Shown piece after piece: positions 25,981 to 36,231 of a DNA stretch of 64,000 bases. Source of the stretch: Paenirhodobacter populi (lineage in GTDB: Bacteria; Pseudomonadota; Alphaproteobacteria; Rhodobacterales; Rhodobacteraceae). Numbering within the stretch: position 1 is the stretch's first letter; every line of letters starts with the position of its first letter. The stretch spans positions 62,001 through 126,000 of the forward strand of contig NZ_SAUZ01000004.1 of NCBI RefSeq assembly GCF_004022215.1. The letters are read 5' to 3'. The translations under genes and the position numbers were made by a program. The notes beneath the pieces were generated by a model. It did no database searches and had not been told where the DNA came from. It saw only the letters and a program-made list of their open reading frames with translations.

Positions 25981-26885
25981 AGAGTGCCCTGCTGCCCATG
26001 TCTGGCAAGCACATCTACAACGTAGCGGATACGGGCCAGCAGATGGCGCGTCTCTGGCCAAAGCGCATATATTCCTACCGGAGCTATGCCATATTCCGGC
26101 AGCACTTCAACCAGCCGGCCTTCCGCAAGCGGCCGCGCGACCAATGACAGTGGCATCTGTGCGATGCCAAGTCCGGCCATCGCTGCCTCCACCACTGCTG
26201 AGCCATCTCCTATCTCATGAGTTGCGAGGACATGAAGGCGTTCGGGCTGACCATCACCTCTTGCGATCCGATACCCGGTCGGCACATCGCGCCTGACACC
26301 GGTAATACAGTCATGATGATGCAGATCCTCCGGGGTCGATGGAGCGCCCTTGCGAGCAAGATATCCGGGTGCCGCCACCAACGGAGCGCGCTGCTCAGCG
26401 AGCTTGCGCGTGATCAGCCCACTCGTATCCGGCGTTTCTCCGAAGCGGATCACAAGATCGACGCGCTCCTCGATCGGGTCGATAATGCGATCAGTGAAGG
26501 AGAGCGAGAGATGAAGTCCCGGATGCTCCTGTGTGATGCCGAAGAGGATCGGCAGCAGAACTTCCCGTCCCCACGCTGCGGGGGCGTCGACGCGAAGACG
26601 CCCGACAATGTCGCGATTGCCGCTCGCAAGAGACGTCTCGGCCGCGCCGATTTCCTCCAGGGCGCGACGCGCCACGGCAAGATAGGCCTCACCATCCGCC
26701 GTAAGGACCAATCGACGCGTGCTGCGATGGATCAGCTGGGTTCCAAGGCGCGCCTCCAGACGACTGACGCTTTTGCCCACCGCAGACTTGGTGACGCCGA
26801 GCGTGCGCGCGGCCTCGGTGAAGTTCAGATGACGGGCGGCCTCGACAAAGGCCTGGACGCCGGCGAGGTGATCGAGCTGGGCCAT
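25977..26885 (-). CDS. LysR family transcriptional regulator
   Basis: 302 residues from ATG 26885 (a further in-frame start at 26903 would add six). HTH region HLNFTEAARTLGVTKSAVGK, then LGTQLIHRSTRRLVLTADG, and an effector domain with VDLVIRFGETPDTSGLITRK. It is divergent from the small tautomerase and hydrolase genes, with an inverted repeat in between, and presumably governs them. It shares a 4-bp CTAG stop overlap with the convergent LysR gene. Confidence 0.92.
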   Translation of the reverse strand: MAQLDHLAGVQAFVEAARHLNFTEAARTLGVTKSAVGKSVSRLEARLGTQLIHRSTRRLVLTADGEAYLAVARRALEEIGAAETSLASGNRDIVGRLRVDAPAAWGREVLLPILFGITQEHPGLHLSLSFTDRIIDPIEERVDLVIRFGETPDTSGLITRKLAEQRAPLVAAPGYLARKGAPSTPEDLHHHDCITGVRRDVPTGYRIARGDGQPERLHVLATHEIGDGSAVVEAAMAGLGIAQMPLSLVARPLAEGRLVEVLPEYGIAPVGIYALWPETRHLLARIRYVVDVLARHGQQGTL

Positions 26886-26913
26886 TGTAGAGTTTAGCTC
26901 CACTCTGAAGTCA

Positions 26914-26940
26914 CTTTGGAAGTATTTATGCCAACCAAAG
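26914..26940. promoter_or_regulatory. Possible LysR operator
   Basis: Inverted repeat CTTTGG-N15-CCAAAG in the 148-bp region between the LysR gene and the tautomerase, close to the LysR start. It is a plausible LysR recognition or activation site. Confidence 0.45.
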
Positions 26941-27033
26941 ATACGACTATTTTTGCCAACGCAAGTCTTCTCGCGCTTTCAATCGGAACGCAGAGGGTCT
27001 GCGCCCCATGTTCTGACAATGAAAGGAAACAAC

Positions 27034-27213
27034 ATGCCCGTGGTTCGCGTAAGCTGGTTCGAAGGCAAATCCGCTGAAGAAAAGGCGAAGGTTGCCGCCG
27101 AAATCACCGAAAGCATCGTCCGCAACACCAAGACCGATGCGAGCTACATCTATGTCATCTTCGACGACGTGAAAGCATCCGATTGGGCCGGGGCCGGCAA
27201 ACTCTTCGGCTGA
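27034..27213 (+). CDS. 4-oxalocrotonate tautomerase-like enzyme
   Basis: The ATG at 27034 has AAAGGA 6 nt upstream and gives a 59-residue protein starting Met-Pro, as required for the catalytic N-terminal proline (MPVVRVSWFEGKSAEEKAKV). A longer reading from 26953 would bury the proline and is rejected. The family works as hexamers of about 62 residues that shift double bonds in enol/keto acids. IYVIFDDVKASDWAGAG at the C-terminal end is typical. It lies ahead of a secreted hydrolase and opposite a LysR gene. Confidence 0.9.
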   Translation: MPVVRVSWFEGKSAEEKAKVAAEITESIVRNTKTDASYIYVIFDDVKASDWAGAGKLFG

Positions 27214-27325
27214 CGCTCCTACAGTGCGGGGCGCCGATACATTTCGGGCCCCCGCCAGGCGCACGTTGAACTGCGCTCCCCCCCTTGCATTGCATCCCGT
27301 GTCGGCGCATTTCGAAGGAGACCCC

Positions 27326-28315
27326 ATGAAACGTTTTCTTTTCTCCATTTTGGCCTGTGTGCCGCTACTGACGAGCCCGGTTCTGGCAGAGCCTGCCGTC
27401 GAGGCGCTCGGCACCGATTTCACCTTCCCCAATCAGATCGAAGGCATGCCCGGGAAACTCTCGGATTTCGTGGCGCTGCAGATCAATGCTTTTACGACCA
27501 ATGACGATGTTCGGCTGACCTACTGGGAAGCGGGCAGCGGCGATCCGATCGTCTTCATCCCGCCTTGGGGCGGCAATGGGGCCGAGTTGATCAGCGTGAT
27601 CTGGCTGATGTCGCAGACACATCACGTCTATGTTCTAGACCCGCGGAACCAAGGGCTCTCGGAAAAAACCCTGAAAGGGGCGCGGGTTTCCCGCTATTCG
27701 ATGGATCTGAACGAGTTCCTTGATCATGCAGGGCTGGAGAAAACAACACTTGCAGGTTGGTCGATGGGAGCCTCGGTCCTGTGGGGGTATATCGACCTCT
27801 TTGGCACAGACCGGATCTCGAAAGCTGTCTTCGTCGACGAACCCGTATCGATCTATACCCATGCCGATTGGTCCGAGGAAGAACGCCGCAATGCCGGTGG
27901 CATGACAACTTCACCCGAGCGGATGATCGCGGCATTTCAAGGCGCACCCACCAACCAGCAGATCGTCGACATGAAGGTGGTGGAACGCTCCCAGATGATG
28001 GATTCCCCTTACGCCCAAAACTCCGCCGCCCTCGCCAAAGCGGTGGTCGACACCGACATGGCCTATGCGATGAGAGTGATGTTCGATCATGCGACCAACG
28101 ACTGGCGCGACGTGATCGAGCACAAGCTCGACATTCCGGTGGCCGTCTTCTCTGGTGAGCAAAGCAACAATCTGCTGAGCCAGGTCTGGATTGCCGAAAC
28201 GGCTCCCGACGGTCGCCTTTTCAGCTATACGACCGCCGAGGAGGGCGATCATTTCCTCATGCTCAAGAACCCGCTGAAGTTCGTGGAAGATCTACGGACC
28301 TTCCTTGCGGAGTGA
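27326..28315 (+). CDS. Secreted alpha/beta hydrolase
   Basis: Start at ATG 27326, 5 nt after GAAGGAG; 329 residues. An N-terminal signal peptide (KRFLFSILACVPLLTSPVLA) indicates export to the periplasm. The hydrolase fold shows VFIPPWGGNG (oxyanion region), the nucleophile elbow GWSMGA and the terminal histidine in EEGDHFLML. The acid is probably the aspartate/glutamate in VFVDEPVS or VFSGEQ. It follows the tautomerase by 112 bp and may be co-transcribed with it. Substrate unknown: an ester, lactone or peroxide are all possible. Confidence 0.88.
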   Translation: MKRFLFSILACVPLLTSPVLAEPAVEALGTDFTFPNQIEGMPGKLSDFVALQINAFTTNDDVRLTYWEAGSGDPIVFIPPWGGNGAELISVIWLMSQTHHVYVLDPRNQGLSEKTLKGARVSRYSMDLNEFLDHAGLEKTTLAGWSMGASVLWGYIDLFGTDRISKAVFVDEPVSIYTHADWSEEERRNAGGMTTSPERMIAAFQGAPTNQQIVDMKVVERSQMMDSPYAQNSAALAKAVVDTDMAYAMRVMFDHATNDWRDVIEHKLDIPVAVFSGEQSNNLLSQVWIAETAPDGRLFSYTTAEEGDHFLMLKNPLKFVEDLRTFLAE

Positions 28316-28353
28316 GCAGATGAAGATTTGTCCCACACATCGGGGAAAAGAAC

Positions 28354-29420
28354 ATGCTCGGCATTGGCATTTTAGGCTGCGGACTGGTGTCGCAACATCT
28401 GCACATTCCGGCTCTCGCGCAACTTGCTGACCGCTTTGCGATCAGGCCGCTCTACGAGACACCTCGCCACAGTACGGGAGCAACTGGCCGCGCGACTGCC
28501 GGGCACTGCCGCCTATTCATCGGTCGATGCACTTGTGAGTGATCCCAGTGTCGATGCCGTCCTCGTTGCCAGCCCATCAGCCTTGCACGCACGACATGCA
28601 TTGGCATGCCTTGGGCACAGGCCGACATGTGCTGATTGAAAAACCCATGTGCATGACACTCCCTGAAGCAAACGAGCTTGGGGCCGCAGCCTGTGATGCA
28701 GCAAGAGTCGTTCAGATTGGCTATATGCGCCGCCACACGCCCACATTCGAAAAGGCAAGGCAGCTGGTCGACGCGATGGCAGGTGGAATCAACATGGCGC
28801 GCGTACGGGCGATCATCGGTCCGAACAGCACGTTTCTCACACCCACAACGGCAGTCATCTCCGGTGAAGACATGCCATCCGACATGCTTGACGAGGCGAC
28901 AGAGGCGCTGGCGACGCGCTCAGTCGCCGGAACGACCGAAGGTCCCCGTGCCTTCGTACACAAGCTTCTGCTTGGGCTGTAGACTCACGATCTTTCCGTG
29001 ATGCGCGGACTGATCGGCATGCCGAAACAGGTTCTGACTGCCCGGTACCGCCGGGAGGGACGGTTCCTCAATGCTGATTTCGATTTAGGCGATTTCATCT
29101 GCTATTTCGAAACCGGGATCGACCGCATCGCGCGCTTCGATGCCACTGTGGAAGTGCTGTCGGATGATCGCATCCTGCGCCTTGACTACGGCACTCCTTT
29201 TGTCATGCATCTCCCGGCAACGCTTCATATGACCGAATGTGAAGGTGACGGCGGCGTAAAGCGGACCATATATCAACCTGAAGGGCAGGACTCGTTCGTC
29301 CCTGAGTGGCAAGCCTTCCATGCTTCCGTCACGAGACACGTTATGCCACGCACCGACATCGCTGATGCCTGCGAGGATCTGATACTGATCGAAAAGATCA
29401 TGACCGTCCTTGAGGGATAG
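28354..29420 (+). pseudogene. Gfo/Idh/MocA-type oxidoreductase, broken by two frameshifts and one stop
   Basis: The parts of one NAD(P)-dependent sugar/inositol dehydrogenase-type protein lie in three frames. Frame 1 from 28354 reads MLGIGILGCGLVSQHLHIPA; after about 28460 the frame that fits gives VREQLAARLPG and VDAVLVASPSALHARHALA; after about 28605 the third frame gives GRHVLIEKPMCMTLPEA. That frame is then cut by an in-frame TAG at 28980-28982 and continues without shift to 29418 (RGLIGMPKQVLTARYRREGR). All family landmarks, including the EKP motif, survive, so the decay is recent. A sequencing error could explain one lesion, hardly all three. Confidence 0.85.
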
Positions 29421-29447
29421 AAGACTCGTTCACGGGAGCCATCCAGT

Positions 29448-30047
29448 TCAACCCCGTCCTGTCCAGACCGGTAGGACGATATCGTCGACGATTTCGGTGA
29501 TATCCGCCTCGGTCAGCGGTTGAAACGTGATCATCATCTCGTGGCGCGCAAGATCGACCGGCAAGCGCAACAGTCTCGGGGTCACGTGGCCCGGGCGCAC
29601 CTCACCTCGCGCGATTGCCCGATCCAGTATCTGCTGCAGCGGATACCCCGTACTGCCCACTTGGGCGCGGATATCAGCGAAGCTGGAATACGCAGCCTCC
29701 AAGTCCTTCCGCATTTCATATATCAGGTGCACAAGTTTCGGTGAGGATCGCCGCGCGATCTGACGGAAGAGCAACATGAGCTCCTCTCGGACGCTTCCCA
29801 GATCCGGAACTTCCGTAGGGTTCTGAAGTGCATACCGAACAATCGCCGCAGAAGCGAGCTTGGACAGAGTATCCCAACGCCGACTCAGCACGGTGCGACT
29901 TGTTCCGGCACGACGGGCAACAGATTCCAGCGTCAGCTTCTCGTAGCCATAGGTCGTCAACTCTTCCCATGCGGCATCCAGTATGGCCTCCTCCAGCGCC
30001 GCGCCGCGTCTCCGCCGTGCCTTGTCCTCTCTGGTCTCAGACATCAC
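29448..30047 (-). CDS. TetR/AcrR family repressor of the efflux operon (proposed)
   Basis: 199 residues. N-terminal HTH ESVARRAGTSRTVLSRRWDT at about residues 42-61, preceded by ALEEAILDAAWEELTTYGYE; the C-terminal half is a TetR ligand domain ending near VLPVWTGRG. It is divergent from the OmpV/HlyD/RbbA/RND genes, and a strong dyad overlaps a promoter in the intervening region (30246-30310), so it most likely represses them until a substrate binds. Confidence 0.9.
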   Translation of the reverse strand: MMSETREDKARRRRGAALEEAILDAAWEELTTYGYEKLTLESVARRAGTSRTVLSRRWDTLSKLASAAIVRYALQNPTEVPDLGSVREELMLLFRQIARRSSPKLVHLIYEMRKDLEAAYSSFADIRAQVGSTGYPLQQILDRAIARGEVRPGHVTPRLLRLPVDLARHEMMITFQPLTEADITEIVDDIVLPVWTGRG

Positions 30048-30245
30048 CGTACTCGCCCTGCAGTCGTTTCACGATTCCGATCCTGATGTCGCGATGCGCG
30101 CACCCGGTCAGACAACCAGTACTACCATTTCACCGCATCGAACGAAACTTCATGTCGGCTTAGGCGGCGAACCTGCGCAGGGCGCCGACCCGAGAACAAT
30201 TCCCCAGAAAGCTATCCGACAAAAAAAGGCGACACGGACAGATCA

Positions 30246-30310
30246 TAAGATACATCCACGAACCCTATTGACAAGACCCCCAATCACGTAAGATACATAT
30301 TCGCATCTTA
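30246..30310. promoter_or_regulatory. Promoter with overlapping TetR-type operator
   Basis: A TTGACA box at 30268-30273 is followed by a 22-bp imperfect palindrome at 30289-30310 (taagatac-atattc-gcatctta, 7 of 8 arm bases pair) that overlaps the expected -10 area. A further direct copy of taagatacat is at 30246-30255, 43 bp upstream of the one in the palindrome. The layout is a classic repressor site for the divergent TetR gene. The 5' leader to the MipA/OmpV start (30427) is about 120 nt; the rest of 30048-30426 shows nothing else. Confidence 0.7.
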
Positions 30311-30426
30311 TTTGTTCTTGGTGAGCCTTGAGCAACTTCGCCGACCTTCGTCGTTACCAAGAACAGGGCCGCGCCCCTGATCGGTCTTGCCGCTGACAAA
30401 AGTTCATCTCGAAAATGGAGCAGAGT

Positions 30427-31230
30427 ATGAAGAAGCCCCCCTCGATCAGCCTTGCACGGCTCTGCGCCGCCACACTGGCGCTAGGCACCGTCGGACTGGT
30501 ATCCCAGGCCGAAGCCCAATCCCAGGCCAGGACCCAGGCACAAGCGCAGGTCACGTCCACGGACCGCATGATCTTCGGCCTCGGCGCCGCAAGTGCACCA
30601 GAGTATCAAGGCTCGGATGAAAGGAAAACGCGAGCGATCCCGCTCATCGACATCGCACGCGGACCTTTCTTCATGAACCTGCGCAACGGTATCGGCGCTT
30701 ATCCGTTCGAATATGGGGACTTCAGGTTCGGGGCGAGCATCGTCTACATTCCCGGCTTCGACCTTCCCTATGCGCTTGGAGAGGTTTCCGGCAGTGCGGG
30801 CGCCCGCCTGTTCACGGACTGGGAGCGGGACGGATTCAACGCGACCTTCGGCATGACCAAAGCCGTATCCGGCGATCTCGAAGGCATGCTCGTGGATGCC
30901 AGCCTGTCCTACCGCTACAACGTCACCTCGAAGCTGACGCTCATCCCGGTGATCGGCACCACATGGTCGGACGGCGACTACAATCAGAGCTACTTCGGCG
31001 TCACGCCGGCACAGGCGTCGGCAGCGGGCATTTCCGCGTTCTCGCCGGGTGGAGGCTTCAAGGATGTCTCCATCGGTCTGAGCGCGAACTACCGCGTCAC
31101 CGACCGCGTGAACCTGACGGCCTCGGCGACGATGTCCAAGCTTCTTGGAGACGCGAAGGATAGCCCGATCGTCTTCGACGACACCCAAGCCTTCGGCTTC
31201 ATCGGGGTCTCCTATCGCTTTGGCAACTGA
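30427..31230 (+). CDS. MipA/OmpV family outer-membrane protein
   Basis: 267 residues from ATG 30427, with GGAG 6 nt upstream (an ATG at 30415 is possible). A signal peptide ends near VSQAEAQ. The MipA/OmpV opening MIFGLGAASAPEYQGSDERK is diagnostic, and the last strand ends in an aromatic-rich FIGVSYRFGN, as in outer-membrane barrels. As first gene of the efflux operon it may be the outer-membrane component or a scaffolding protein; a TolC homologue is absent from the window. Confidence 0.92.
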   Translation: MKKPPSISLARLCAATLALGTVGLVSQAEAQSQARTQAQAQVTSTDRMIFGLGAASAPEYQGSDERKTRAIPLIDIARGPFFMNLRNGIGAYPFEYGDFRFGASIVYIPGFDLPYALGEVSGSAGARLFTDWERDGFNATFGMTKAVSGDLEGMLVDASLSYRYNVTSKLTLIPVIGTTWSDGDYNQSYFGVTPAQASAAGISAFSPGGGFKDVSIGLSANYRVTDRVNLTASATMSKLLGDAKDSPIVFDDTQAFGFIGVSYRFGN

Positions 31231-31324
31231 CACCTGACGTTCCGCGCCGTCGCGGGATCGCTGAAGAGGTCGATCCCTTCGGCGGTGCCGCGATGGCGTG
31301 ATCCGCTTTTTCAAAGAGGGCCGC

Positions 31325-32395
31325 ATGACATCGCGCAGAAAATGGATGGCCGGAGGCGCGGTTGCGGCAGCGGCGGCACTTGGCACCTGGTTCTGGCTCA
31401 ACACAGAGCCGCAGTCCCTTCCGGTCGGGATCGCCGGCAGCAATGGTCGGCTGGAAGCCGTGGATATCGACATCGCAGCGCAGACCGGCGGCCGACTGAA
31501 GGATGTGTTCGTCACCGAGGGCGACTTCATTGAGGCCGGGCAGGTTCTGGCGCAGATGGACACAGCCCGCCTCGAAGCGCAGAAGCTGGAAGCCGAGGCG
31601 CAGATCCGTCGCGCCGAAATCGGCATCGACACCGCGAACAGCCTGGTGACCCAGCGGGAAGCCGAGCGCGAGGCGGCGGCCGCCAATGTCGAGTTGCAGG
31701 AGGCCGAACTCGATGCCGCGGAACGGCGTCTGGCCCGATCCGAGGCGCTTGCCCGCGCAAACACCGTCTCGCAACAGGTTCTGGACGACGACCGGGCGAG
31801 CGAGCGCAAGGCGCGTGCTGCACTGGCCTCGGCAAGAGCCTCCGTGGCGGCTTCGGAGGCGGCGATCGGGGCGGCGCGGGCGCAGGTAGTGGATGCAGAG
31901 GCCGCGGTCGCTGCGGCGAAGGCCGCGCTCGGCAGCATCGCCGCCGAAATCGCCGACGCGACGCTGACCGCCCCGCGGGACGGGCGGGTGCAATACCGGC
32001 TCGCACAGCCCGGCGAAGTGCTGGGTTCGGGCGGGCGGGTCATCAACATGATCGACGTCACGGACGTCTACATGAACATCTTCCTGCCGACCGAACTGGC
32101 GGGGCGGATCGCCATCGGCACCGAGGTGCGGCTGGTGATGGATGTGGCGCCCGGTGCCGTGATCCCGGCCACGGTCTCCTTCGTCTCGGATGTGGCCCAG
32201 TTCACGCCCCGTTCGGTCGAGACCGAGGAAGAGCGCCTGAAGCTGACGTTCCGCGTCCGGGCGAAGATCGCGCCGGAACTCCTCGTGCAACATATCCGGC
32301 AGGTGAAGACCGGGCTTCCCGGCATGGCCTATGTGCGCGTCGATCCGGCTGCCGAATGGCCCGGCTTCCTGCAACAGGGTCTCGTCGCGCCATGA
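31325..32395 (+). CDS. yhiI: HlyD/YhiI-like membrane fusion protein
   Basis: 356 residues from ATG 31325, 4 nt after AAAGAGGG. An N-terminal membrane anchor ([16 protein letters not shown]) is followed by a lipoyl-like half ([20 protein letters not shown]), a long alanine/glutamate-rich coiled coil at about residues 80-205, and the second lipoyl half ([20 protein letters not shown]). It links an inner-membrane ABC exporter to the outer membrane. The stop overlaps the start of the fused ABC transporter (ATGA at 32392-32395). Gene order matches E. coli yhiI-rbbA-yhhJ. Confidence 0.9.
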   Translation: MTSRRKWMAGGAVAAAAALGTWFWLNTEPQSLPVGIAGSNGRLEAVDIDIAAQTGGRLKDVFVTEGDFIEAGQVLAQMDTARLEAQKLEAEAQIRRAEIGIDTANSLVTQREAEREAAAANVELQEAELDAAERRLARSEALARANTVSQQVLDDDRASERKARAALASARASVAASEAAIGAARAQVVDAEAAVAAAKAALGSIAAEIADATLTAPRDGRVQYRLAQPGEVLGSGGRVINMIDVTDVYMNIFLPTELAGRIAIGTEVRLVMDVAPGAVIPATVSFVSDVAQFTPRSVETEEERLKLTFRVRAKIAPELLVQHIRQVKTGLPGMAYVRVDPAAEWPGFLQQGLVAP

Positions 32396-35115
32396 GCGAC
32401 GAGGCCGTTGCGCATATCCGGGAACTCGGGCTGACCTATGGCAGGGTCAAGGCGCTGGACAGCGTCACGCTGGAGATCCCTGCCGGCCGGATGGTCGGGC
32501 TGATCGGGCCGGACGGTGTCGGCAAATCCAGCTTGCTGGCGCTGATTTCCGGCGCGCGCACCCTGCAGACCGGAACGCTGCAGGTGCTGGGCGGCGACAT
32601 GAGCCAACCGGGACATCGACGGCAGGTCTGTCCGCGTATCGCCTATATGCCGCAGGGGCTCGGCCGGAACCTCTATCACACGCTGTCGGTCTTCGAAAAT
32701 GTCGATTTCTTCGGGCGCCTCTTCGGTCAGGACCGCATCGAACGCGAGGCGCGGATCGCCGATCTGCTGGTGGCGACCGGGCTGTCACGCTTCCGCGACC
32801 GCCCGGCGGGCAAGCTCTCGGGGGGCATGAAGCAGAAGCTGGGCCTGTGCTGCGCGCTGATCCACGACCCGGATCTGCTGATCCTTGACGAGCCCACCAC
32901 GGGCGTCGACCCGCTGTCGCGCCGCCAGTTCTGGGACCTGATCGACCGCATCCGCGCGGGACGTCCCGGCATGAGCGTGATCGTCGCCACCGCCTATATG
33001 GAGGAGGCCGCGCGCTTCGACTGGCTGGTCGCGATGAGTGCCGGAAAGGTCCTTGCAACAGGTACGCCGGCAGACCTGATGGCGCGCACCGCGACCGCCG
33101 ATCTGGACGCCGCCTTCATCGATCTGCTGCCCGCGGAAGACCGCCTGGGCCACAGCCGGGTGATCATTCCGCCGATGCAGCGCGACGCGGGCGAATACGC
33201 CATCGAGGCCGAACATCTGACCATGCGCTTCGGCGACTTCACGGCCGTGGACGACGTGAGCTTCCGCATCCCGAAGGGCGAGATCTTCGGCTTCCTCGGC
33301 TCGAACGGCTGCGGCAAGACCACCACGATGAAGATGCTGACCGGGCTGCTCTCGGCCAGCGAAGGCACGGCAAAACTGTTCGGCCACCAGGTCGATCACG
33401 ATGACCTCTCGGTGCGCAAGCGCGTGGGCTACATGAGCCAGGCCTTCTCGCTCTACGGCGAGCTGACGGTGGCGCAAAATTTCGATCTGCATGCGCGGCT
33501 CTTCAAGCTGGACCCCGCAAAGATCCCCGGCCGGATCGCCGAAATGGCCGAACGGTTCGACCTGACAGCCGAGATGGAGAGCCGCCCGGACGCGCTGCCG
33601 CTCGGTATCCGACAGCGGCTATCGCTCGCCATCGCCATGCTGCATGCGCCGGATATCCTGATCCTGGACGAGCCGACCTCCGGCGTCGATCCGGTGGCGC
33701 GGGATGCGTTCTGGCAGATCCTGTCCGACCTGTCGCGCAAGGACGGGGTGACGATCTTCGTCTCGACCCATTTCATGAACGAGGCCGAACTCTGTGACCG
33801 GATCTCGCTGATGCATGCGGGCAAGGTGCTGGTCTCGGATACGCCGAAGGCGATTACCGAGGCAGGCGGCGCCGCCACGCTGGAAGACGCCTTCGTGTCC
33901 TATCTCGAAGCGGCCATCGGCGACACCCCGGCACCGGAGGTTTCGGCCCCGCATGTCCCCGCTGCCCACACCCCGGCGAAAAGCCCGGTTTTCGATCCGC
34001 GGCGGATGTTCAGCTATGCCACGCGCGAGACGATGGAGCTCCGGCGCGACCCGATCCGCGGCACGCTCGCCATCCTCGGCACCCTGATCCTGATGTTCGT
34101 GATCGGCCTCGGCATCAGCACCGACGTGCAGGACCTCACTTTCGCGGTGCTCGATCACGACGACAGCACGATCAGCCGCGACTATGTCCAGCAGATCGCC
34201 GGCTCGCGCTACTTCATCGAGCAGGAACCGCTTGCCGACTATGCGGAGATGGACCGCCGCCTGCGCGAGGGCAATCTGAACCTCGCGCTGGAGATCCCGC
34301 CGAATTTCGGGCGCGACATCCTGCGCGGGCGCGACGTCGAGATCGGCGGCTGGATCGACGGCTCCGGGCCGCAGCGCGCCGAGACCGTGCAGGGCTATGT
34401 GCAGGGCATGCATTCCCACTGGCTGACCCTGCGGATGCGCGAGGAATATGGCGCGGCGGCCGTAGCGGGCGATTTCAGTCTGCAACTGCGCTACCGCTAC
34501 AACCCCGACATCAAGAGCCTTGTCGCCATGGTGCCGGCGGTGATCCCACTGCTTCTGCTGCTGATCCCCTCGATGCTTTCGGCCCTCTCGGTGGTGCGCG
34601 AAAAGGAACTCGGCTCGATCACCAACCTCTACGTTACCCCGGTGACGCGGCTGGAATTCCTGCTGGGCAAGCAGATCCCCTATACCGCCATCGCCATGCT
34701 GAATTTCTTCCTGCTGACGGCCCTGGCGATCTTTGCCTTCAAGGTGCCCTTCACCGGCAGCTTCGCCGTCTTCGTCCTGTCCGGCTTTCTCTACGTCACG
34801 GCCGCAACCGCCATCGGTCTTGTGATCTCGGCCTTCATGAACAGCCAGCTCGCGGCGGTCTTCGCCACCGCGCTGATCACCATCCTGCCGGCGGTGCAGT
34901 TCTCCGGCCTCACCGATCCGGTATCCTCGCTCGATGGCGTCGGCGCCGTGATCTCGCAGATCTATCCGACCACGCATTTCATCACCATCTCGCGCGGCGC
35001 GTTCTCCAAGGCGCTCGGTCTTGAAGAACTCGGCGGCGCGATCCTGCGGCTGGCGCTGGTGATCCCGGTGCTGATCGGCCTCGGCGCGCTCCTGATGCGC
35101 AAGCAGGAGAGGTAG
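32392..35115 (+). CDS. rbbA: RbbA-like ABC transporter: two ATPase domains fused to a permease
   Basis: 907 residues from ATG 32392. NBD1 has Walker [10 protein letters not shown], signature LSGGMKQKL and Walker [17 protein letters not shown]2 has [10 protein letters not shown], an altered signature LPLGIRQRL and [13 protein letters not shown]. From about residue 540 an ABC-2 permease follows, with an extracytoplasmic segment and six membrane helices at the C-terminus. E. coli RbbA has the same plan and has been described both as ribosome-associated ATPase and as part of an exporter. Here it sits between an adaptor and a second permease, so export of a hydrophobic compound is the simpler reading. 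Confidence 0.93.
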   Translation: MSDEAVAHIRELGLTYGRVKALDSVTLEIPAGRMVGLIGPDGVGKSSLLALISGARTLQTGTLQVLGGDMSQPGHRRQVCPRIAYMPQGLGRNLYHTLSVFENVDFFGRLFGQDRIEREARIADLLVATGLSRFRDRPAGKLSGGMKQKLGLCCALIHDPDLLILDEPTTGVDPLSRRQFWDLIDRIRAGRPGMSVIVATAYMEEAARFDWLVAMSAGKVLATGTPADLMARTATADLDAAFIDLLPAEDRLGHSRVIIPPMQRDAGEYAIEAEHLTMRFGDFTAVDDVSFRIPKGEIFGFLGSNGCGKTTTMKMLTGLLSASEGTAKLFGHQVDHDDLSVRKRVGYMSQAFSLYGELTVAQNFDLHARLFKLDPAKIPGRIAEMAERFDLTAEMESRPDALPLGIRQRLSLAIAMLHAPDILILDEPTSGVDPVARDAFWQILSDLSRKDGVTIFVSTHFMNEAELCDRISLMHAGKVLVSDTPKAITEAGGAATLEDAFVSYLEAAIGDTPAPEVSAPHVPAAHTPAKSPVFDPRRMFSYATRETMELRRDPIRGTLAILGTLILMFVIGLGISTDVQDLTFAVLDHDDSTISRDYVQQIAGSRYFIEQEPLADYAEMDRRLREGNLNLALEIPPNFGRDILRGRDVEIGGWIDGSGPQRAETVQGYVQGMHSHWLTLRMREEYGAAAVAGDFSLQLRYRYNPDIKSLVAMVPAVIPLLLLLIPSMLSALSVVREKELGSITNLYVTPVTRLEFLLGKQIPYTAIAMLNFFLLTALAIFAFKVPFTGSFAVFVLSGFLYVTAATAIGLVISAFMNSQLAAVFATALITILPAVQFSGLTDPVSSLDGVGAVISQIYPTTHFITISRGAFSKALGLEELGGAILRLALVIPVLIGLGALLMRKQER

Positions 35116-35118
35116 GCG

Positions 35119-36231
35119 ATGGACCCGGCCAATATCCTGCATCTCGGCGTCAAGGAGATCCGCGGTCTGCTGCGCGATCCGGCGATGCTGTTCCTGATCG
35201 TGTTCTCCTTCACCTTCTCGGTCTACACCTCGGGCACCTCCCGCTCCGAGACGCTCAACCGCGCGCCGATCGCGATCGTGGACGAGGACCAGTCGCCGGT
35301 GTCGCTGCGGATCCTGGAAGCCTTCCAGCCGCCCTATTTCGCAGCCCCCGTCCTGATCACCGCCGCCGAGATGGACCGCCGGATGGACGAGGGGCTGGAT
35401 ACCTTCGCGCTGAACATCCCGCCCGATTTCCAGCGCGACCTGCTGGCCGGCAAGCAGCCCGAGATCCAGCTGAACGTCGATGCGACGCGGATGACCCAGG
35501 CCTTCCTGGGTTCCGGTTATGTGCAGCGGATCGTCTCGGCCGAGGTGGCCGAGTTCCTCGCGCGCTATCGCGCCAATGAAGTGTCGTCCGTCAACCTCTT
35601 GCTGCGGCCGCGCTTCAACCCCGAACTCAACGACGGCTGGTTCCAGGCGATCATGAGCGTGGTCAACAGCGTCACCATGCTGTCGATCATCCTGGCCGGC
35701 GCCGCCCTGATCCGCGAGCGGGAGCACGGCACGATCGAGCATCTGCTGGTCATGCCGGTGACCCCGCCCGAAATCCTGATCAGCAAGGTCTGGTCGATGG
35801 GCCTCGTGGTGATGGCGGGCACGGGTTTCGCCCTGCTCGGGATGGTGGACTGGCTCCTCGGCATCCCCCTGCAGGGCTCTCTGCTGCTCTTCTTCGCCGG
35901 TACCGCCCTTCATGTCTTCGCCACCGCCTCGCTCGGCATCTTCCTCGCGACCATGGCGGGATCGATGCCGCAGTTCGGTCTGCTGCTGATCATGGTGCTG
36001 CTGCCCCTTCAGGTGCTGTCGGGCGGCAGCACCCCGATCGAGGCGATGCCGGAGGCGGTCCGGCTCTTCATGCAGGCCGCCCCCAACACGCATTTCGTCA
36101 AGCTCGCGCAGGCCGTCCTCTTCCGCGGCGCGGGCCTCGACGTGGTCTGGCCGCAGATGCTGTGGCTTCTCGCCATCGGCAGCGTTCTGTTCGCGCTGTC
36201 CCTCGGCCAGTTCCGGAAGTTCCTCAAATGA
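35119..36231 (+). CDS. yhhJ: ABC-2 type permease, YhhJ-like
   Basis: 370 residues, 3 bp after the RbbA-like gene. The N-terminus (ILHLGVKEIRGLLRDPAMLF) begins with a membrane helix, then a periplasmic domain, then five C-terminal helices including the REREHGTIEHLLVMPVTPPE loop usual in ABC-2 permeases. It probably pairs with the fused permease half of the upstream protein to form the pore. The stop overlaps the next start (36228). Confidence 0.92.
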   Translation: MDPANILHLGVKEIRGLLRDPAMLFLIVFSFTFSVYTSGTSRSETLNRAPIAIVDEDQSPVSLRILEAFQPPYFAAPVLITAAEMDRRMDEGLDTFALNIPPDFQRDLLAGKQPEIQLNVDATRMTQAFLGSGYVQRIVSAEVAEFLARYRANEVSSVNLLLRPRFNPELNDGWFQAIMSVVNSVTMLSIILAGAALIREREHGTIEHLLVMPVTPPEILISKVWSMGLVVMAGTGFALLGMVDWLLGIPLQGSLLLFFAGTALHVFATASLGIFLATMAGSMPQFGLLLIMVLLPLQVLSGGSTPIEAMPEAVRLFMQAAPNTHFVKLAQAVLFRGAGLDVVWPQMLWLLAIGSVLFALSLGQFRKFLK

